From: Trichostrongylus colubriformis
Lineage: Eukaryota > Nematoda > Chromadorea > Rhabditida > Trichostrongylidae
Length of the DNA stretch: 64,000 bases
NCBI GenBank assembly: GCA_963978905.1
Contig: OZ022259.1
Location: 4,712,001 to 4,776,000 of the forward strand
Direction: 5' to 3'
Position numbers and translations under genes: made by a program. Position 1 is the first letter of the stretch, and each line of letters starts with the position of its first letter. The notes below the pieces were generated by a model. It saw only the letters and a list, made by a program, of their open reading frames with translations. It searched no databases and was not told the DNA's origin. Shown here piece by piece: positions 10,742 to 23,600 of this stretch.

Positions 10742-13700
10742 TCACAGATTATAGGGAGGTAAAAATTTGTACACAAGCCGTTGCTTCTTCTCCGGCTTTT
10801 GGATGATGCCTAAAATCGATAATCAGTCATAGATCGATATTGATCAATTGATACGACAAACCTTTTTTGTAGTATTGTCGAAGGCTTCGCGAAAGTTTAT
10901 CGTAATTCATCTGGGCACGGTTTTTTCGCTGTCCCCAAAATCTTGCCAAATGATGGGATGACTCGATTTTGAAGGTACCTGAATTACCGTACCTCTGCCA
11001 GGTCGATTGATGCTTGATTTTCGCGCCAAAAATTCGATTTCTTACCTTCGTCACGATCCACCCAACGTACGCACGATCCATACTGTTTGTTGGGATGATC
11101 CAGTAGTTCGCGGATGAAATGCCATAGATGGACGGTGCCGGAGTGTCGTGGGAACGGAGATGGGCGTTGCTCGTCGGTGGGCGGAGTTTGTGTGTTTGTC
11201 ATACTGAATCAATTAGCAATCGATTGATTTGAATGTGTATAAGGCAATGTGAGACTTCCAAAATTTATTCCAAAAGACTCAAAACAGCTTTTACAAAACC
11301 GATTGCAAAAATTGGTTGCAAAAGATATTTTAGCCTTATAGGCAAGCTTTCGGCGCCTAGCGCCTTTATCAAGCCTGAAAATGTACAAATTAGATTTTAT
11401 TTATAGACTCTGTTGGAGAGTCTACAGTCGTATTTGTACTTAAGCAACTTACTGCTGCCACAGGACTGTAGACTCTCCAACAGAGTCTATAAATAAAATC
11501 TAATTTGTACATTTTCAGGCTTGATAAAGGCGCTAGGCGCCGAAAGCTTGCCTATAAGGCTAAAATATCTTTTGCAACCAATTTTTGCAATCGGTTTTGT
11601 AAAAGCTGTTTTGAGTCTTTTGGAATAAATTTTGGAAGTCTCACATTGCCTTATACACATTCAGATCAACATGAGGCTTCGGGACAAGACAATGCTTAAT
11701 CGATTGATTGTTTAAAATTGGTTGTTTAGACTCACTCCATCCCATTCATTTGACCACAAAATCCCATTCGGTCTTGCTGCATTTGTAGCATACTTTGCAA
11801 ATCGATGCATTCATCGTCAGCCACTTAATGGGAAAATCAATAAATCAATAATGAGGAGGTAGCGATGATATCGACTCACTATCATGCATACTTGCATTAC
11901 TGCTTCTGTCGCTATCACTTGGAGAAGGAAGGACACCATTACCGAAAAAGGCGTGACTATCTTGTGCACCCGCTCCGATTCCGCCTGTAACATTACCTCT
12001 TGTTAGGGTCCTGCAACGGTCGCCTTGATTACCGTAATACGTGCCGTTGTTGAAATAGTGTTGCTGGTGAAGATCCGTGGAATGATATTGTTGCTGCACG
12101 AAATCCGGCCGTCCTACGTTGTTTTTGATCGGCTCAGTGCCGATCATCGTCGTTTGTCCACCGGCAGTCATCTGAATCGATCAATATATCGATCCGTTCA
12201 CCAAAATATCGATCCATGCAGAGGTTACCCAATTATTCTTTGGCATCGAGTTATCAGCGGCTGTTATACCGCCATTACTCTGACCGCCCGCTTGTTGCTG
12301 CTGATGGTATGACTCGAACGCTAAACGAACGAGTGATAAGGAGGATTACGCGTGTGTCTCCCAGCAACTGGGCTACGTAGCCAAGAATGGTCACATCTGG
12401 CCAAACTCAGATTTTTAGAAAGCATGTGTCTCATAAGTCATGCATGACATATCCAAGGACATGTGCCATTAGGATAGAAAATTCGCGTCGCGGCGTGCGA
12501 CGCGATGGGTGCGAGCTAGGGGCGCCGTACGGGTGGGGGTCGCCATGTCGAATTGCAGCGCGACCGCCCGCGGCGAGCAGCGCGGCAAGTACGAGTCGTT
12601 TTGAATTCCGCTCAATACGCAATGAACTGGTACCCTGAGGACCTTTAAAGGTAGGCAAACTCCCGAAGCTTAGAAATTGCAATCTTTAAAGGTCCCTTAC
12701 GGTACCGGCCCATAGCGTCTCGAGCGGAATTTCCACTGGCTCGTACTGACGGCGCCGCGAGTGCGACGCCGCAAGCGGAACGACCCAGCGTCCCGCGCAG
12801 TACTGGTTGAGTCCTGAAGTAATAACGCTCAAAAGGAGACATAGCACACCGTCTTCGCTTCAGGACCCAACTCATACACCGCGCCTCACTCGCATCCATC
12901 ACACGCACGCCGCGACGCGAATTTACGATCCCATGACACTCATCCACACATCGAAAACTTTAGCAATACTGAAAAAAAACGCCTTTTTGATGCATGATTT
13001 ATGAGACAAGCACACGCGTACTGTGCTGCCTGACCGGTTTTCCATAGTTGTAGTTGAGCGTAGAGTGTGTCACCGCCCTCAGGTGATAACGCTATAAAGT
13101 CCTTCTGTGTCATACTGAGCAGTACACGACCACTCAAATAAGTTTGACGAGGTGGTGTCAGACTGAACTGTTGACACATCTCCGAAATCCAACGTGAACC
13201 GTGTTCCTGCGTCCAATTTTGGGCATCTAAAATATTGTCCAATATTTAGAAACCGAATGAAATGTATTTTCCACACCACTCAAAAGAACGCAATAGTAGC
13301 GATTTTCTGCCTGCGTGGCGACATGTAGACAATGAACGGGCTGATTTGGCGAGATTGTACTGTGCTTTTGCGAGGTAATACTTGGGTTATGGGCCACATC
13401 ATAATTGTATGCGAGAACTAACGATAATCTTTCTGTCTGTCTGTCTGTATGTCACAATCCATACCCAATAATATGTCCGGCATCAGTTACCCAAAGCAAC
13501 CCCACCACCTCGCCAACCGATACGGTCTAGGTGATGATATTTGGAGAGCCTTTTGATTTGGCTGTAAAGACTCATTCTAGGGTAGTTTGACCCGTAGAAT
13601 ATGATTATGACATTTGTCTAGCGCAAAACGGCTTGATGCCCGCAGGCAGGCGCTGGTGCCCAAATGGGGCGTATAATAAAATTCGCTGCCTTGTTATGAA

Positions 13701-16700
13701 GACCATATATTATAGCGCATCATAATTGGTTGGTTGAGGGCATTGTTGAAGGTGTTACTATCAGGGTAAGCAGAGCTTTTAACGATGTTTTAGTGCGCCC
13801 CTGCAGACCTTGTCTGGGTTATGGGTTACATTATTGTTATGCACGACATCCACGAAAATTACTTTTATGTCTACGTGGCAACTCGTCCCAATGGAAAAGT
13901 GCTGCCCTAGATGGCGATGTACCGCGCTGTCACTTCGCTTCATGTGGGTTATGGGTTACATCATTATGGTGCGATAAAATTCAGGGAAATTTACTGCTTT
14001 GCTTTCAAAGCAATATATTATAACGCATAGTCGATTGGGTGACGTCAGACTGAAGATGAGTGTACGAGACTTCACAGAAAACCCTGAACATGTCGCTTTT
14101 TTTTATAAAGTAAAAACTGGACGTAGCGGTTGTTGAGTCTATTTGTCAAGTGCGATTCGTTTACTTCCGGGTAGCACGATGGCGCGCCAGTGTCGCCGCA
14201 AACAATTTTCCATAAGCTCACAATGTAAAGAGAAAACACGATCCCACTCAATCATTGAAGATTGCTCTCCCCTCTTCCCAGGTTGAATGGTACCCTTACT
14301 AACTTATGGCTACTTACCTGTTGGTAAACCTAATTTGGCGCATGTGGTGCTTATGTCCTGGATAAGATGTCTAAGTATCAGATCTCTGAAATCGTTTTGA
14401 TATGAAGTTGTACTCAGCTGATCAACACAACACCACCGACACACCTGTAAATGTCCATTTGTTGGGCATCAACGCAGGCATTTCCATTTTGGCATGTGAC
14501 CGAGGTGTTATCAGCGGCTACACAGGTCGTATTGGTGGTGACCGGAGAGTTTACAAACGGAGACGTACCGAATCCACCGTAGATCTCTGCAAGGGCTGAT
14601 AATTTCCTCACGAAATCTTATAAACGGTGGAAATGTTGGCTTTGGTGAATAGGGTCTAATTGTGGAGGCACTCTACTGCTTATTCACCCCACGGCTCTGT
14701 TCTTGCGAGTGCTCTATGCAGTGTTTTGTATATACCCAGCAGGTGTGAAGGATTTCTGATTCTGCGATACGATCCGTGACTAAAAAGAAGCTTTGAAGTC
14801 TGCGTTCACACTCGACGATTTGCGGAAATCGCTGTCGCTGTGCGTTCATACTCGACGATTTGCGGCAATCGCTGTCGCTGTAATCCGTCGCCAAGTATGA
14901 TTGCAGAGCAATCGCTAAAAAATGATCTCCGAGTGTGTACCCTTGCATCAGGATTTCGCACCGCGCAGTGTGCTGTGCGACGCGAGCGCGCGGCAACAAG
15001 ACAACCATGCACCTTGCCGTACATGGTTGTCTTGTTGTCGCCTCGCTCGTCACAAGCTGCCACGCCAAATTTTCTGTCCTAGCGGGCCTTGGAGATCGCC
15101 GACACGCAGTAATCGCCACGCACTGATCGGTTGCCGAGTATGAATGCGAGGTGATCCTCAAATGGATTCGGACATGTTAGAGTGCAGAGAAACGGAGTCA
15201 AACAGTAAAGTCACTAAAGTTGTGATGAATACGTATTCTTTAGTGTTACATTCAGAGCTTATAATACGCGTTATATTTTCTTGGACTTGTCGTGAGGAAT
15301 GTGATGGATTATCTCAATTGCCCTGCGTGACTGAAGTGTTATCGGATCCTTTGGGATGCGCCATGCACTCGAAATGGGAGGAGCGGTGACACTCGAATGG
15401 GGTCTAATCCTAATTTGCAAGTTAGCATTACCGTTCGTTTGGAAGGGTTCAAACAGTTTGTCGTTGGCTTGCGAACGTTCCTGGGAGCTGTGCAAAAGCC
15501 GTATGGCACTTGCTCCTTTGAGCTACTGGTATAAGTTGTTTGTAAGTAGGACAAATGCACTACAGTGTAAGAAGATTGCATACGGTTTGGGTCCACTTTC
15601 TTTCTTTTTCATTATCATGTTCTCTGGGCTCTGATCCACAATTCTGTGTTCCTTTCCAAGTTCTGGATCCTACAATCCCTTCTGTCCACGTACCCTTGCT
15701 TGCAGCTTTCCCTCGTTTCCCTCTCGACGTGCGATAATCGAAAAGAGGGAAAGCAACGGACGGACGAATCGTTCGCATGGACGCGTCCAAGTAACATCCT
15801 GATTCTTTGGACAACTTTTTGCAAAACGGCCGCGAGCGGAGGGCGACTCGTCTCGCCGGCCATCGCTCGGGAGAAATGCGACCGGTTCCATCTCCTCCCC
15901 ACGCCGACGGCGTGACCGGTTCTTCTATGTGGCCGCGGCGGCCGTCGACGTGAATGAGATCGGGATCAGCGACTAAAAAGAACCGATGACCGGGTCACGA
16001 CAAAACTGGTAGTGGGACAAGTAGCCACACGGTTGCACGACATGTACGGTAATATCGTACACTTTCATCTTTTGTAGATGGCATGCACATGGAAAAACAC
16101 AGACGACGCCTCAGTGGGTTACAAACTCCTTCAAACTGTGCTTCTACTGCTCAGAAGGATTTCCCACCCTACTCGGTCACAAAGTAAGCCCGACGACCGT
16201 CGATGTTGTAGTATGCTATCGCACGGTCTTGCTTGGGTTATGGGTTACATCATAATTGTATGCAAGGGCTCTCGAAAATCTAACTCTCACCTTCGCCAAC
16301 CTCCGTTTTCACAGTGTCGTTCATGCCATTGAAGCTGATCGTCTCCTGAACCTTAAAAAATGCTTTTTTTGGAGGGAAATTTCAAATGAATTTACAGTAT
16401 TTATAGACAAAAAATCAAAAAAATTATATAAACGATTCTTATTTCGTGGCGCGTTCACCCAACAACTCCTCTCTGCGTCTCTGTCATGCCCCTTTCTTCT
16501 CTGTGATCTAGCATGTCCTAATCCGTTGGAACCCGTGATAGGATTTCAGCCGCTTGGGCATTTTCTATGACAATCCATACACAATAATCGAGTACTACTT
16601 CTGAAGACTATGTACCCCACCGTCACTTTGTTTTGCTTGGGTTATGGGTTATATCATTATGATGCGCGTAATTCGTTGAAAATCCGAACTCTCAGGAAAC

Positions 16701-19700
16701 TGGTTTATTCCTCCCTCTGCCTGTTTAGTAGTTGACCCAAGTTCTGTCGTCTTCCCCGTCTCTGCTGATGGTATAGCTGACCAGAGTTTCTCTGCATTTA
16801 GCAAGTCCCAGCTTGTACGAAGTAGTAAAGGATTCAAATTAAGTACTGTGCGGCCCATATAATCTGTGAAACCCATTTTGTCGGGCACATTTTCCATTTC
16901 AACGAACGCCTTTCCTTTCCCTTTTAATTTGTCGGCGTCGGCGATTTTCCCCCTTGTCGACGATGAACATGAACCGGGCGCCATTAGTGACCACCACTGG
17001 TCGCCACCACGACCAGCACAGCCGTAGCCATCCAGTGTGCTGGCGTTTCTTTGGACGACACTCGCATACGTCTGAGAGTGAGCGACGAAACTCGTTTCAT
17101 GCGTACTGGGCGTGAAAAAATCATGAGTCAAGCCAGCCGGTCATCTTGTGACGATTAAACCCTTAACCGAGAAACCGGACCGCTCGCGCGACCAGACCAT
17201 TCGTGTAATTCGCGCGCAGAACCTCCTCGAAGATAGCCACGAGATATGGCGGCAGCCACGGCGTGGACGGGAATCACGCAGTGAAATCAGTGAAACTCGG
17301 GATACCCGATGGAATGTCCAGTCCAGAAAGTTAGGCAGATTTGAAACATCGAACGATCCTTTGGCAGCTTTCAAGAATCACGAAAATTTTATGATTCTGT
17401 TTCCTCTTGAAATCATTATATCAAAAGAAGCATTGGGGAAAAAACACAAAAAGAGTGAAAATTTCTTTTGGAACACAGTTCGAAACTGTGAAAAAATGCA
17501 ACCAGTTTGAATTCCCGCCAAACTTTTTTTGAACTTTTGTCTTTGGAGGGAAACGTATAAGTATTAATATAGTATATTTATAGTATCAAATTTTTATTAA
17601 CGGGAAAAGTGGTTACAATCTAGTGACAAAAACTTTGTTCATTGGTTCTCGGTTGAGGGATTTAATTGGTTCCCAGCTGACGGATCATGATCGCCGCTAC
17701 TCTTGAAAGGTTTCTGCCCAGTGAATTATTTCCCCGCGCGTACATTTGAGTGCGACTCCGTCAGATGCTATACTAAAAAGGGAGGGGGGGGGGGCATTTT
17801 GTCGAACGTTGAGAACTTTGCATGAGTGACGTGTGAGACGTGTTAAACGTTGAACAGGAACATGTCTTCACATAAACCGACGTGTCGATAACATGCGCTC
17901 CAAATTTTACTCCAATTATCACATCCGGTTCACCCACCACTCCTTGTGGGTAGCCGTGAGCTTCCTCCCTTGTAAGGTTTTAAGCAAAACCCACGAGCCA
18001 ATAAAAACTCTTTCCCCATCCATGAAAAATTTTGAAAAAAAAAACCCCACTCAAAAAGAAAATTGCACATACAGTCCATTTCGGAGAGTGTGATAAGGCG
18101 TGAAAGGAGAGTGCGTGGTGGGATGAGAGTTTCATACACGTTCACCCAAGTCGTAGGCCACGCCCTATCAGGCGCTCCGAAATGGACTGTACATGGCGCA
18201 CGAAAAAAACTGATGCTTTTTGTAACTTCACAGGATTGTACACGTATACAGCATTTATAGCAGTCACAGACACGCCAGTCATGTGAAGACATGTTACTGT
18301 TCAACATTTAACATGTTTGACACGTCAATCATGCAAATAATAAACAAATAGATAAATAAATAAGTAAGACAATCTAATAAACAAACAAGTAAAACATGCA
18401 AGATGGTTGTCAGACTCTCCGAAATTCCAACGTGTATAAAACAATGATGGAATGAAAGAGATACTACTTATTCCAGAAGGGTGTGTGCAGTTATGACGGA
18501 AAATCGCGTAGCCGCCCGCGATGAGCGGCACGACGGATGCGAGTGTCAGTGGCAGGGCATGGCAGCCTTCAAGCGAGGTAGTGTGGCGGGTGGAAGTGCA
18601 GAGGTGACACAGTCACGCTCTGCCGGGCTACAAAGGGCATTCGGTTCGGCAAGTCGTGCTGATGGCACCGCGAGTGCGACGACCACGGAGCGATCTTCCG
18701 TCATAAGTGCACGCACCCGCTCCACTGCTGCTAAACTGCTAAACTTGAAGTCAAGAAATCATTATTATATGCACGATATTTTATGGGGGTCTTACATCAG
18801 AGAATCAGCTTTATTTCCGTTTCGCACGGGCCCTTGGACGGAAATCAAGCTTATAGCGATTTTCTCTTTCTGTGCTCATCAGTGAGGGGAAGGAGGAAGA
18901 ATTTTATTAAAAGAGTCAATTATTATTGTTATTATTACTTTAGTTATTTGTATTCTAATAAGAATAAATTTTAATGAGTTTAATTTACATTATCATGTTA
19001 TATCATTTGTATTTTTATAAGTTTTCGATTTGACAGAATGACCCCCCTCATGCTATAGTGTGTGTAGGTATACTAGATGGCTTCCAAATGTGTGCGCGCG
19101 TGAAAATTGTTCGAAGTGCAGAACGCTTCACGGGGAATAGCGACTTTTATCAGAGGTGACTCTCTGGAATTTATGATTTCACTGTACAACTCATTCAATA
19201 GGCGTCACTTTGATCCTCAAGATATCAGTGGTGATAAGAAGTGATGGTCATCAGTTGAAGCACTTTTCTAATTTTTTCCCTGAGATGATTTCATTTAGAC
19301 ACGTTTGTTAAAAGACACTGATAAGCTACTCAGGTATGTACACTTCCGCGTTGATATTGCAAAAATTGTTTTTTGGCGTTCCGTTTCGGTTTTCCCCGCT
19401 GCTGACCCGCGTTGCTACAGGACTTGTTTACAGAGAAAACAACTGGCACTTGGCTTTATTGACATAATACCATCACGGCCATCTTATCTTTGTCTTGATA
19501 AATCCTCTAAAAACCTCTGAAAAGCCGATGAACCTCCCAGAACACCCTTGAGTTCGAAGGTAATTGACACGAGCTAATATACAAAAGGGTACCGCCACGA
19601 CAGGGTTTTGCAACGCGGTGCGTGCGTGCAAGGTAGGGGCACCGTGAACCGGTGGTCCTGAAGCGAATACCGTGTCCTGCGCCTTGTGTTGAGCTTGATT

Positions 19701-20690
19701 ACGTCGCGATGGGACTGTGAAACGTTATGTGATTGGTTTGAAATGATAAGCACTGATTCATGCTGATTTGACTCCGCAAGTCAATCTGTGGGCAGAATCG
19801 TTTTCAAAACCATTACGTATTCTGACTTGAAGTAGGATGCTGGCGCATCCCATGAAAAGGTTAATCACCTCGAATGTTTCCTGTTTTTTTTTAACTTTCA
19901 TTCTACGACGATGAGTAATGGAAGGGGTTCATATTATGTTCCTACACGGGTTATCAGGCTCATCTAATGAGGTAGGAATGGTTTTTGGAGTCGTATAAGG
20001 GGCAGGGTGCGTTATGCAGCCAATGAAAAAGACCTTTGGTCTCTCTTAAGTATTGTTCAGAGTTCGCCATGCAGGGGATTAAGTGACCAGGCGTAAAGAA
20101 AATGGCACTTATCGATCGTTTGATTGATCGCCTGAATCGCGGACTCTGAACGCTACCTTTTACTGTACTTGATCTTCGTTAAATAGTCACTTCTCATACA
20201 TGATCATAACATTTGACAGTAGTATAGGCTGGAGGACGTAGACTGACCTTCATTGATGGTTTCTTACAGAAGGCCGTCTGAAGTGAAGCGGCAGCGGCGT
20301 CAGACGTCGCCGTGGGCACCGCTTTCGGTTTCGCGAACATCACATCATCGGCCTGCGACGAGTGTCGCTGTGGTTGCTGAAAATTCCCCGTTTAATCACG
20401 ACCAAAGACCATTTTTGGGTCTCCACTATTACGTCAATGGAGGGTACTGATAACGTCCAGCAGGGTGTCATTTTGGCGGCAAGTTATAGAGGTTAAAGAC
20501 ATCAAAAGAAGAGAGCATGTAAGTGAGCATATTGATTGTTATCGATTACCTTATCAATATCGAACATGTCGTCATCCATGGGAAATTCGCTTTTCACCTG
20601 AGTATAAACGTTCGGATCATCAGTCTGGCCAGTGGAACTGATTGACGGCCATCCATAGGCTGTTTTATCACACGCACCGATGTCATTCAT
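10742..20690 (-). CDS. ets-4: ETS transcription factor with Pointed domain, SPDEF/ETS-4 type
   Basis: Sequence-specific activator binding GGA-core sites in the nucleus. Minus-strand exons: 20690-20550, 20376-20268, 15972-15694, 14595-14569 (or to 14437), 13226-13035, 12320-12229, 12171 to about 11876, 11203-11046, 10978-10862, 10809-10742; about 492 aa with the short exon 4. Phases agree at every junction I could fix. Exon 1 carries VKSEFPMDDD. Exon 5 is a SAM_PNT/Pointed domain (NWTQEHGSRWISEMCQQF ... GGDTLYAQLQLWK). Exons 8-10 are an ETS domain: VHLWHFIRELLDHP, KIESSHHLARFWGQRKN, then MNYDKLSRSLRQYYKKG, whose two arginines read the GGA core, ending IIQKPEKKQRLVYKF. A C-terminal ETS domain plus PNT is the SPDEF arrangement. 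Exon 6 is Q-rich (YHQQQQAGG). The exon 7 donor is unsure because an inverted repeat fills intron 7. A TTACAG acceptor abuts the start ATG. Family is very secure; the symbol is by inferred orthology. Confidence 0.85.
11231..11662. repeat. Perfect 199-bp inverted repeat in ETS-gene intron 7
   Basis: Arm 11231-11429 is the exact reverse complement of 11464-11662; the loop is 34 bp. Each arm carries TTGATAAAGGCG, a CTAG loop and GCGCCGAAAGC. The string AATCGATTGATT lies just outside the left arm (about 11218-11229) and again about 36 bp past the right arm (about 11698-11709), suggesting a target duplication. The element sits in the intron before the first ETS-domain exon, so pre-mRNA would contain a long hairpin. 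Confidence 0.9.
12413..13020. repeat. Composite foldback element in ETS-gene intron 5
   Basis: Outer inverted ends: GTCTCATAAGTCATGCATGA near 12425-12450 against TGCATGATTTATGAGAC near 12989-13006. Inside is a second pair, AAATTCGCGTCGCGGCGTGC near 12479-12499 against its complement near 12908-12928. A third copy-like block (GGAATTCCGCTC family) lies at the centre. This is nested insertion between the Pointed-domain exon and the Q-rich exon. Confidence 0.7.
13384..16656 (+). repeat. Dispersed motif GGGTTATGGGTTACATCAT, five plus-strand copies
   Basis: Copies start near 13384, 13815, 13945, 16234 and 16639, usually followed by a WTTGTATGC or ATTATGRTGCG tail. Complementary copies occur near 903, 5516 and 9202. 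The flanks are partly shared (for example CAATCCATACMCAATAAT near 13457 and 16571), so these are probably ends or cores of a degraded repeat. Most lie in introns of the ETS gene. Confidence 0.7.
14798..15150. repeat. TIR element with 40-bp tandem pair and central hairpin
   Basis: The left end TGCGTTCACACTCGACGATT is mirrored by a right end CCGAGTATGAATGCG. 14801-14840 and 14841-14880 are a 40-bp tandem duplication with two mismatches. The centre holds a perfect 16-bp stem: CAACAAGACAACCATG at 14994-15009 with its complement at 15022-15037. It lies between ETS-gene exons 3 and 4. The 162-residue open frame across it is non-coding. Confidence 0.75.
16649..17131 (-). other. Unassigned open stretch in ETS-gene intron 2
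   Basis: A 160-codon minus-strand frame without stops. Its upper part is GC-rich at third positions and reads like protein (SFVAHSQTYASVVQRNAS, GGDQWWSLMAPGS). It begins after a possible acceptor (CGCCCAG|T) in phase 2, which does not fit the phases of the flanking ETS-gene exons. It could be an alternative exon, a different gene or chance. I do not recognise it. A complementary plus-strand open frame lies beside it (17148-17510). Confidence 0.25.
17785..18318. repeat. G-run TIR MITE split by a nested insertion
   Basis: The left end is a G-run, then TTAAACGTTGAACAGGAACA and GTCTTCACAT. The right end carries CATGTGAAGACATGTTACTG and TTCAACATTTAAC. Relatives: 21768-21850 (one end), 29756-29938, 35955-36145 and 50703-50832. 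In this copy the interior is interrupted by unrelated sequence that has its own inverted pair: ACAGTCCATTTCGGAGAG near 18072 and CTCCGAAATGGACTGTAC near 18175. Confidence 0.65.
18479..18718. mobile_element. MULE-like MITE, copy a
   Basis: Starts GGGTGTGTGCAG with GACGGAAAATCGC; ends GTGCACGCACCC. The interior block GGCAGAGCGTGACTG-type and the CCTTCAAGCGAGG motif match copies b-d (44333-44613, 50164-50449, 61576-61818). No clear target duplication at this copy. It is inside the 4.3-kb ETS-gene intron 2. Confidence 0.7.
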
Positions 20691-23600
20691 CTGTAATTCA
20701 GAGGGATTACGGTAGCGAGAGTATAACGAGAAAAACACGAATATCATTTTCCGGCAGATGTGGGTACGTGCCCATAATTAGACCCCCCTAGAAAGAGGAT
20801 TTCGAGAGATTTAGCCAGGAAGGATTGCTCAGTGACCACTTTGCGAAGCTTTTTTGAGAATGGATGCCCCACTGAAACTTGACTGCTATGTAGCCGTCTC
20901 TTTCAACAACCGGCAATTGTTTTAACAGTGCCCGCCCTTTCGATCACGTAGCCCGCCCTTCCGGAGTCAACAGTGGAAAGGGGTCTCATTTCTCGGGCAT
21001 TTAGGCAATCCAATCCGTTTTTTCTTCATTTTCATATTGATAAGGGCCTGGTCTTTTGTATTGAATATCTTTTTGATATACGGCTCTACTACCACCCCAC
21101 TGCCTTTAACCGCTTAAAGCGCCTTTGCGAAAAATCGATAAGTACTGATTGCACACGCGACATCGTGGCAGCATCTACTCTGAACCTTTAATGCTGAGAC
21201 GAATCTGTGCGCTTGCATGCATTTCCATTTTAAATAAACCTTCTATCTTGTAACAACTTATTCTGACCCCTACCGCTTCCTCCCCCCCCCCACCCAAAGA
21301 AAAAACTGGGAGGGATACGGTAATAGCTGATAAGACTTACCTCTAGTTATAGTTACTATCAGATGCTTTGAATTGTATAGACGACTGTGTCCATTTAAAT
21401 AGCGTTATCTGCAACAATATAGCATATTGATACCTACTGCAGATAATATCACGAAAATGACGACATCTGCGGTACAGAAAAAAATCATGGTATTCCCAAA
21501 GTGTACGTTTCAAGATGGAAATGACATAAATATTCAGATAGCATCACTGACTGATATGGCGTCACTAATCAGCTTCTTTTGAAAAACACACATATGTTAT
21601 GTGCAGAAAAACTCTTACATTCGTAACTAGTCGATATCGATTTCTAGAGATCACCAGGTAGCTGTATGGTCGATGCGTTGCTGAAGTTCACCCTTGGAGA
21701 CAATGCAATGCGAGAAAACGTGCTTCAGCGAATGAGTGAAAGTCGGTCAAATACTAATGAGGAGGGGGCATTTGGTTAAATGTTGAATAGTAACATGTCT
21801 TTACATGAATAACGTGTCAAATACGTATCACAAATTTCGAGAACTTGTGTGTTCTTGTAAGCCAATTATTACTGTTCGAAATTCAACAAGTTGCCCATCC
21901 CAAAAAATCGATGGGGTTAAAATAACAGATGAAAATTGACTTAAATCAATTTCAAAGGTGAGGGTCGGTTGTGTTGAGTACAAGTTACGTACACCTTCAT
22001 TGATCAATGAGGTTCACCTTTATTTGAAGAGAATGGACTTCTACTGTTTATTTCTGTAGTTGATTTCATTGATTGCTTTGTTTGTTTATAGGTACTGAGA
22101 AGTCTGGTCTCGAGAAGAAATACAAAGGGTCTGAGGTTATCCCCAGCTCAACAACAACGCTATTCTTCCTATATTGTAATCAGGAATAGAAGGAGTAGTG
22201 ATACCAGAAACACGAAAGAAAAAGTTATTTGTTAGGTTTGATCTGATAATAAGCTGAGAAGACCCGAAGTGAAGTGGCATGCATGAGCTGATATCGAAAA
22301 GACTGCGATAACAAGGGGGGACACTTGATGCAAGTCGAATTACGGCACACCAAGAATTAGGGGACTCGATAAGATTCCGGTCAAAGGTCGCTACGGTACT
22401 ATTGGAAGGAAGTTCGTGATTTGGGGATAAGGTTGTGAGAACCATTTGGTGGATGGATTTTTGCATGTGTGACCTCCAAAGAGCTGGTGGCTCACTTTTA
22501 CAATTTCCCCGAACGTGGTCAGTTCCTCCCGGCACGGTGGGAAGCTCATAGCGCAACGGAGAAAAGAGCCGCTTCCCAGGAATCTGATGGCTGTGAGTTC
22601 ATACTCGACAGCTGTGTTCCCGTCTGAGACAGCTTCTTGATTAGGTCACTAGTTCTCCGTTTGTACATGCAATTCGAGTACATGGCTCATTCTGGGGTTC
22701 ATCTGAAGCGCTCAACAAACAAGAGGGATTCGGAGATCGACCAGTGGTCAGAGTGCCAAGCAAAACATGGCTAAAACTGCTGTGACAGTGGCTACTTCAG
22801 CCACGGCCACGATGACGTGGGTGAACGCGGTGGCGTCGTGGTGATGATGATGACGATCGTCGGGGAACAATGGCGCGTCGGTCACGACCGCCGCACGGTC
22901 ACTATTGAAATTCATCCAGGATGTCTGACTCAGGACGACGGTCGATTTTGGAGACAAGAAGAGCGATGGCGCGACGACGATTTTCGTATAGTAAACTGGT
23001 GATCAGATGGCCTCTTTGCTGAAGGAGAACAAGAGGCTTTCAGAGACTGCTCGTCGAGGGGGGGGGGGGGGGATGAAGGAGAGGCGTGGTGGGGAAAAGC
23101 GTAGGAAGGGAAGATGTGGATGTGTGGATGTGTATTAGTTGAAATGTGACCGTTACGTCTGCTCCTTCAGATGTCACATAGATCCTGCATAATAGCCTAA
23201 TATGACGCATCGCCCACAACGGAAACTTCGCAGGACTTCTCCCACTTCTCCCATTCTCTTAAATGAAGAAGTATCCTGGGTACTGATGTAGATGACAAAA
23301 TACGCACAGTAGTACCCGTGAGCTCCCCGAATCAGCAAAAAGGGACCGAGAAAGGGAAGCTTTATGTGTCACTTATTGATTTTAGCCTACATGGGAGCCT
23401 AATAAATGGCGCAATTAAAAGTGTTATTTTCTTACATCATAAGACTGTGTATGATCAAATGGGCTACATCTATTATTATTACTATAAATATAGCAAAAAT
23501 TATATATAAGAATTTTTGAGATGAGCCGTGCCCGTTATTTTTGTTCTTAACCGTGGAGGGACTTCAGTACTAACGGTTTTGAATATTAGTAATTCTGGTA

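Noticed and set aside
14673..15161. 162-residue minus-strand ORF between ETS-gene exons 3 and 4
   Set aside because: It overlaps the TIR element with tandem 40-mers. The repeated unit explains the openness and repeated peptide.
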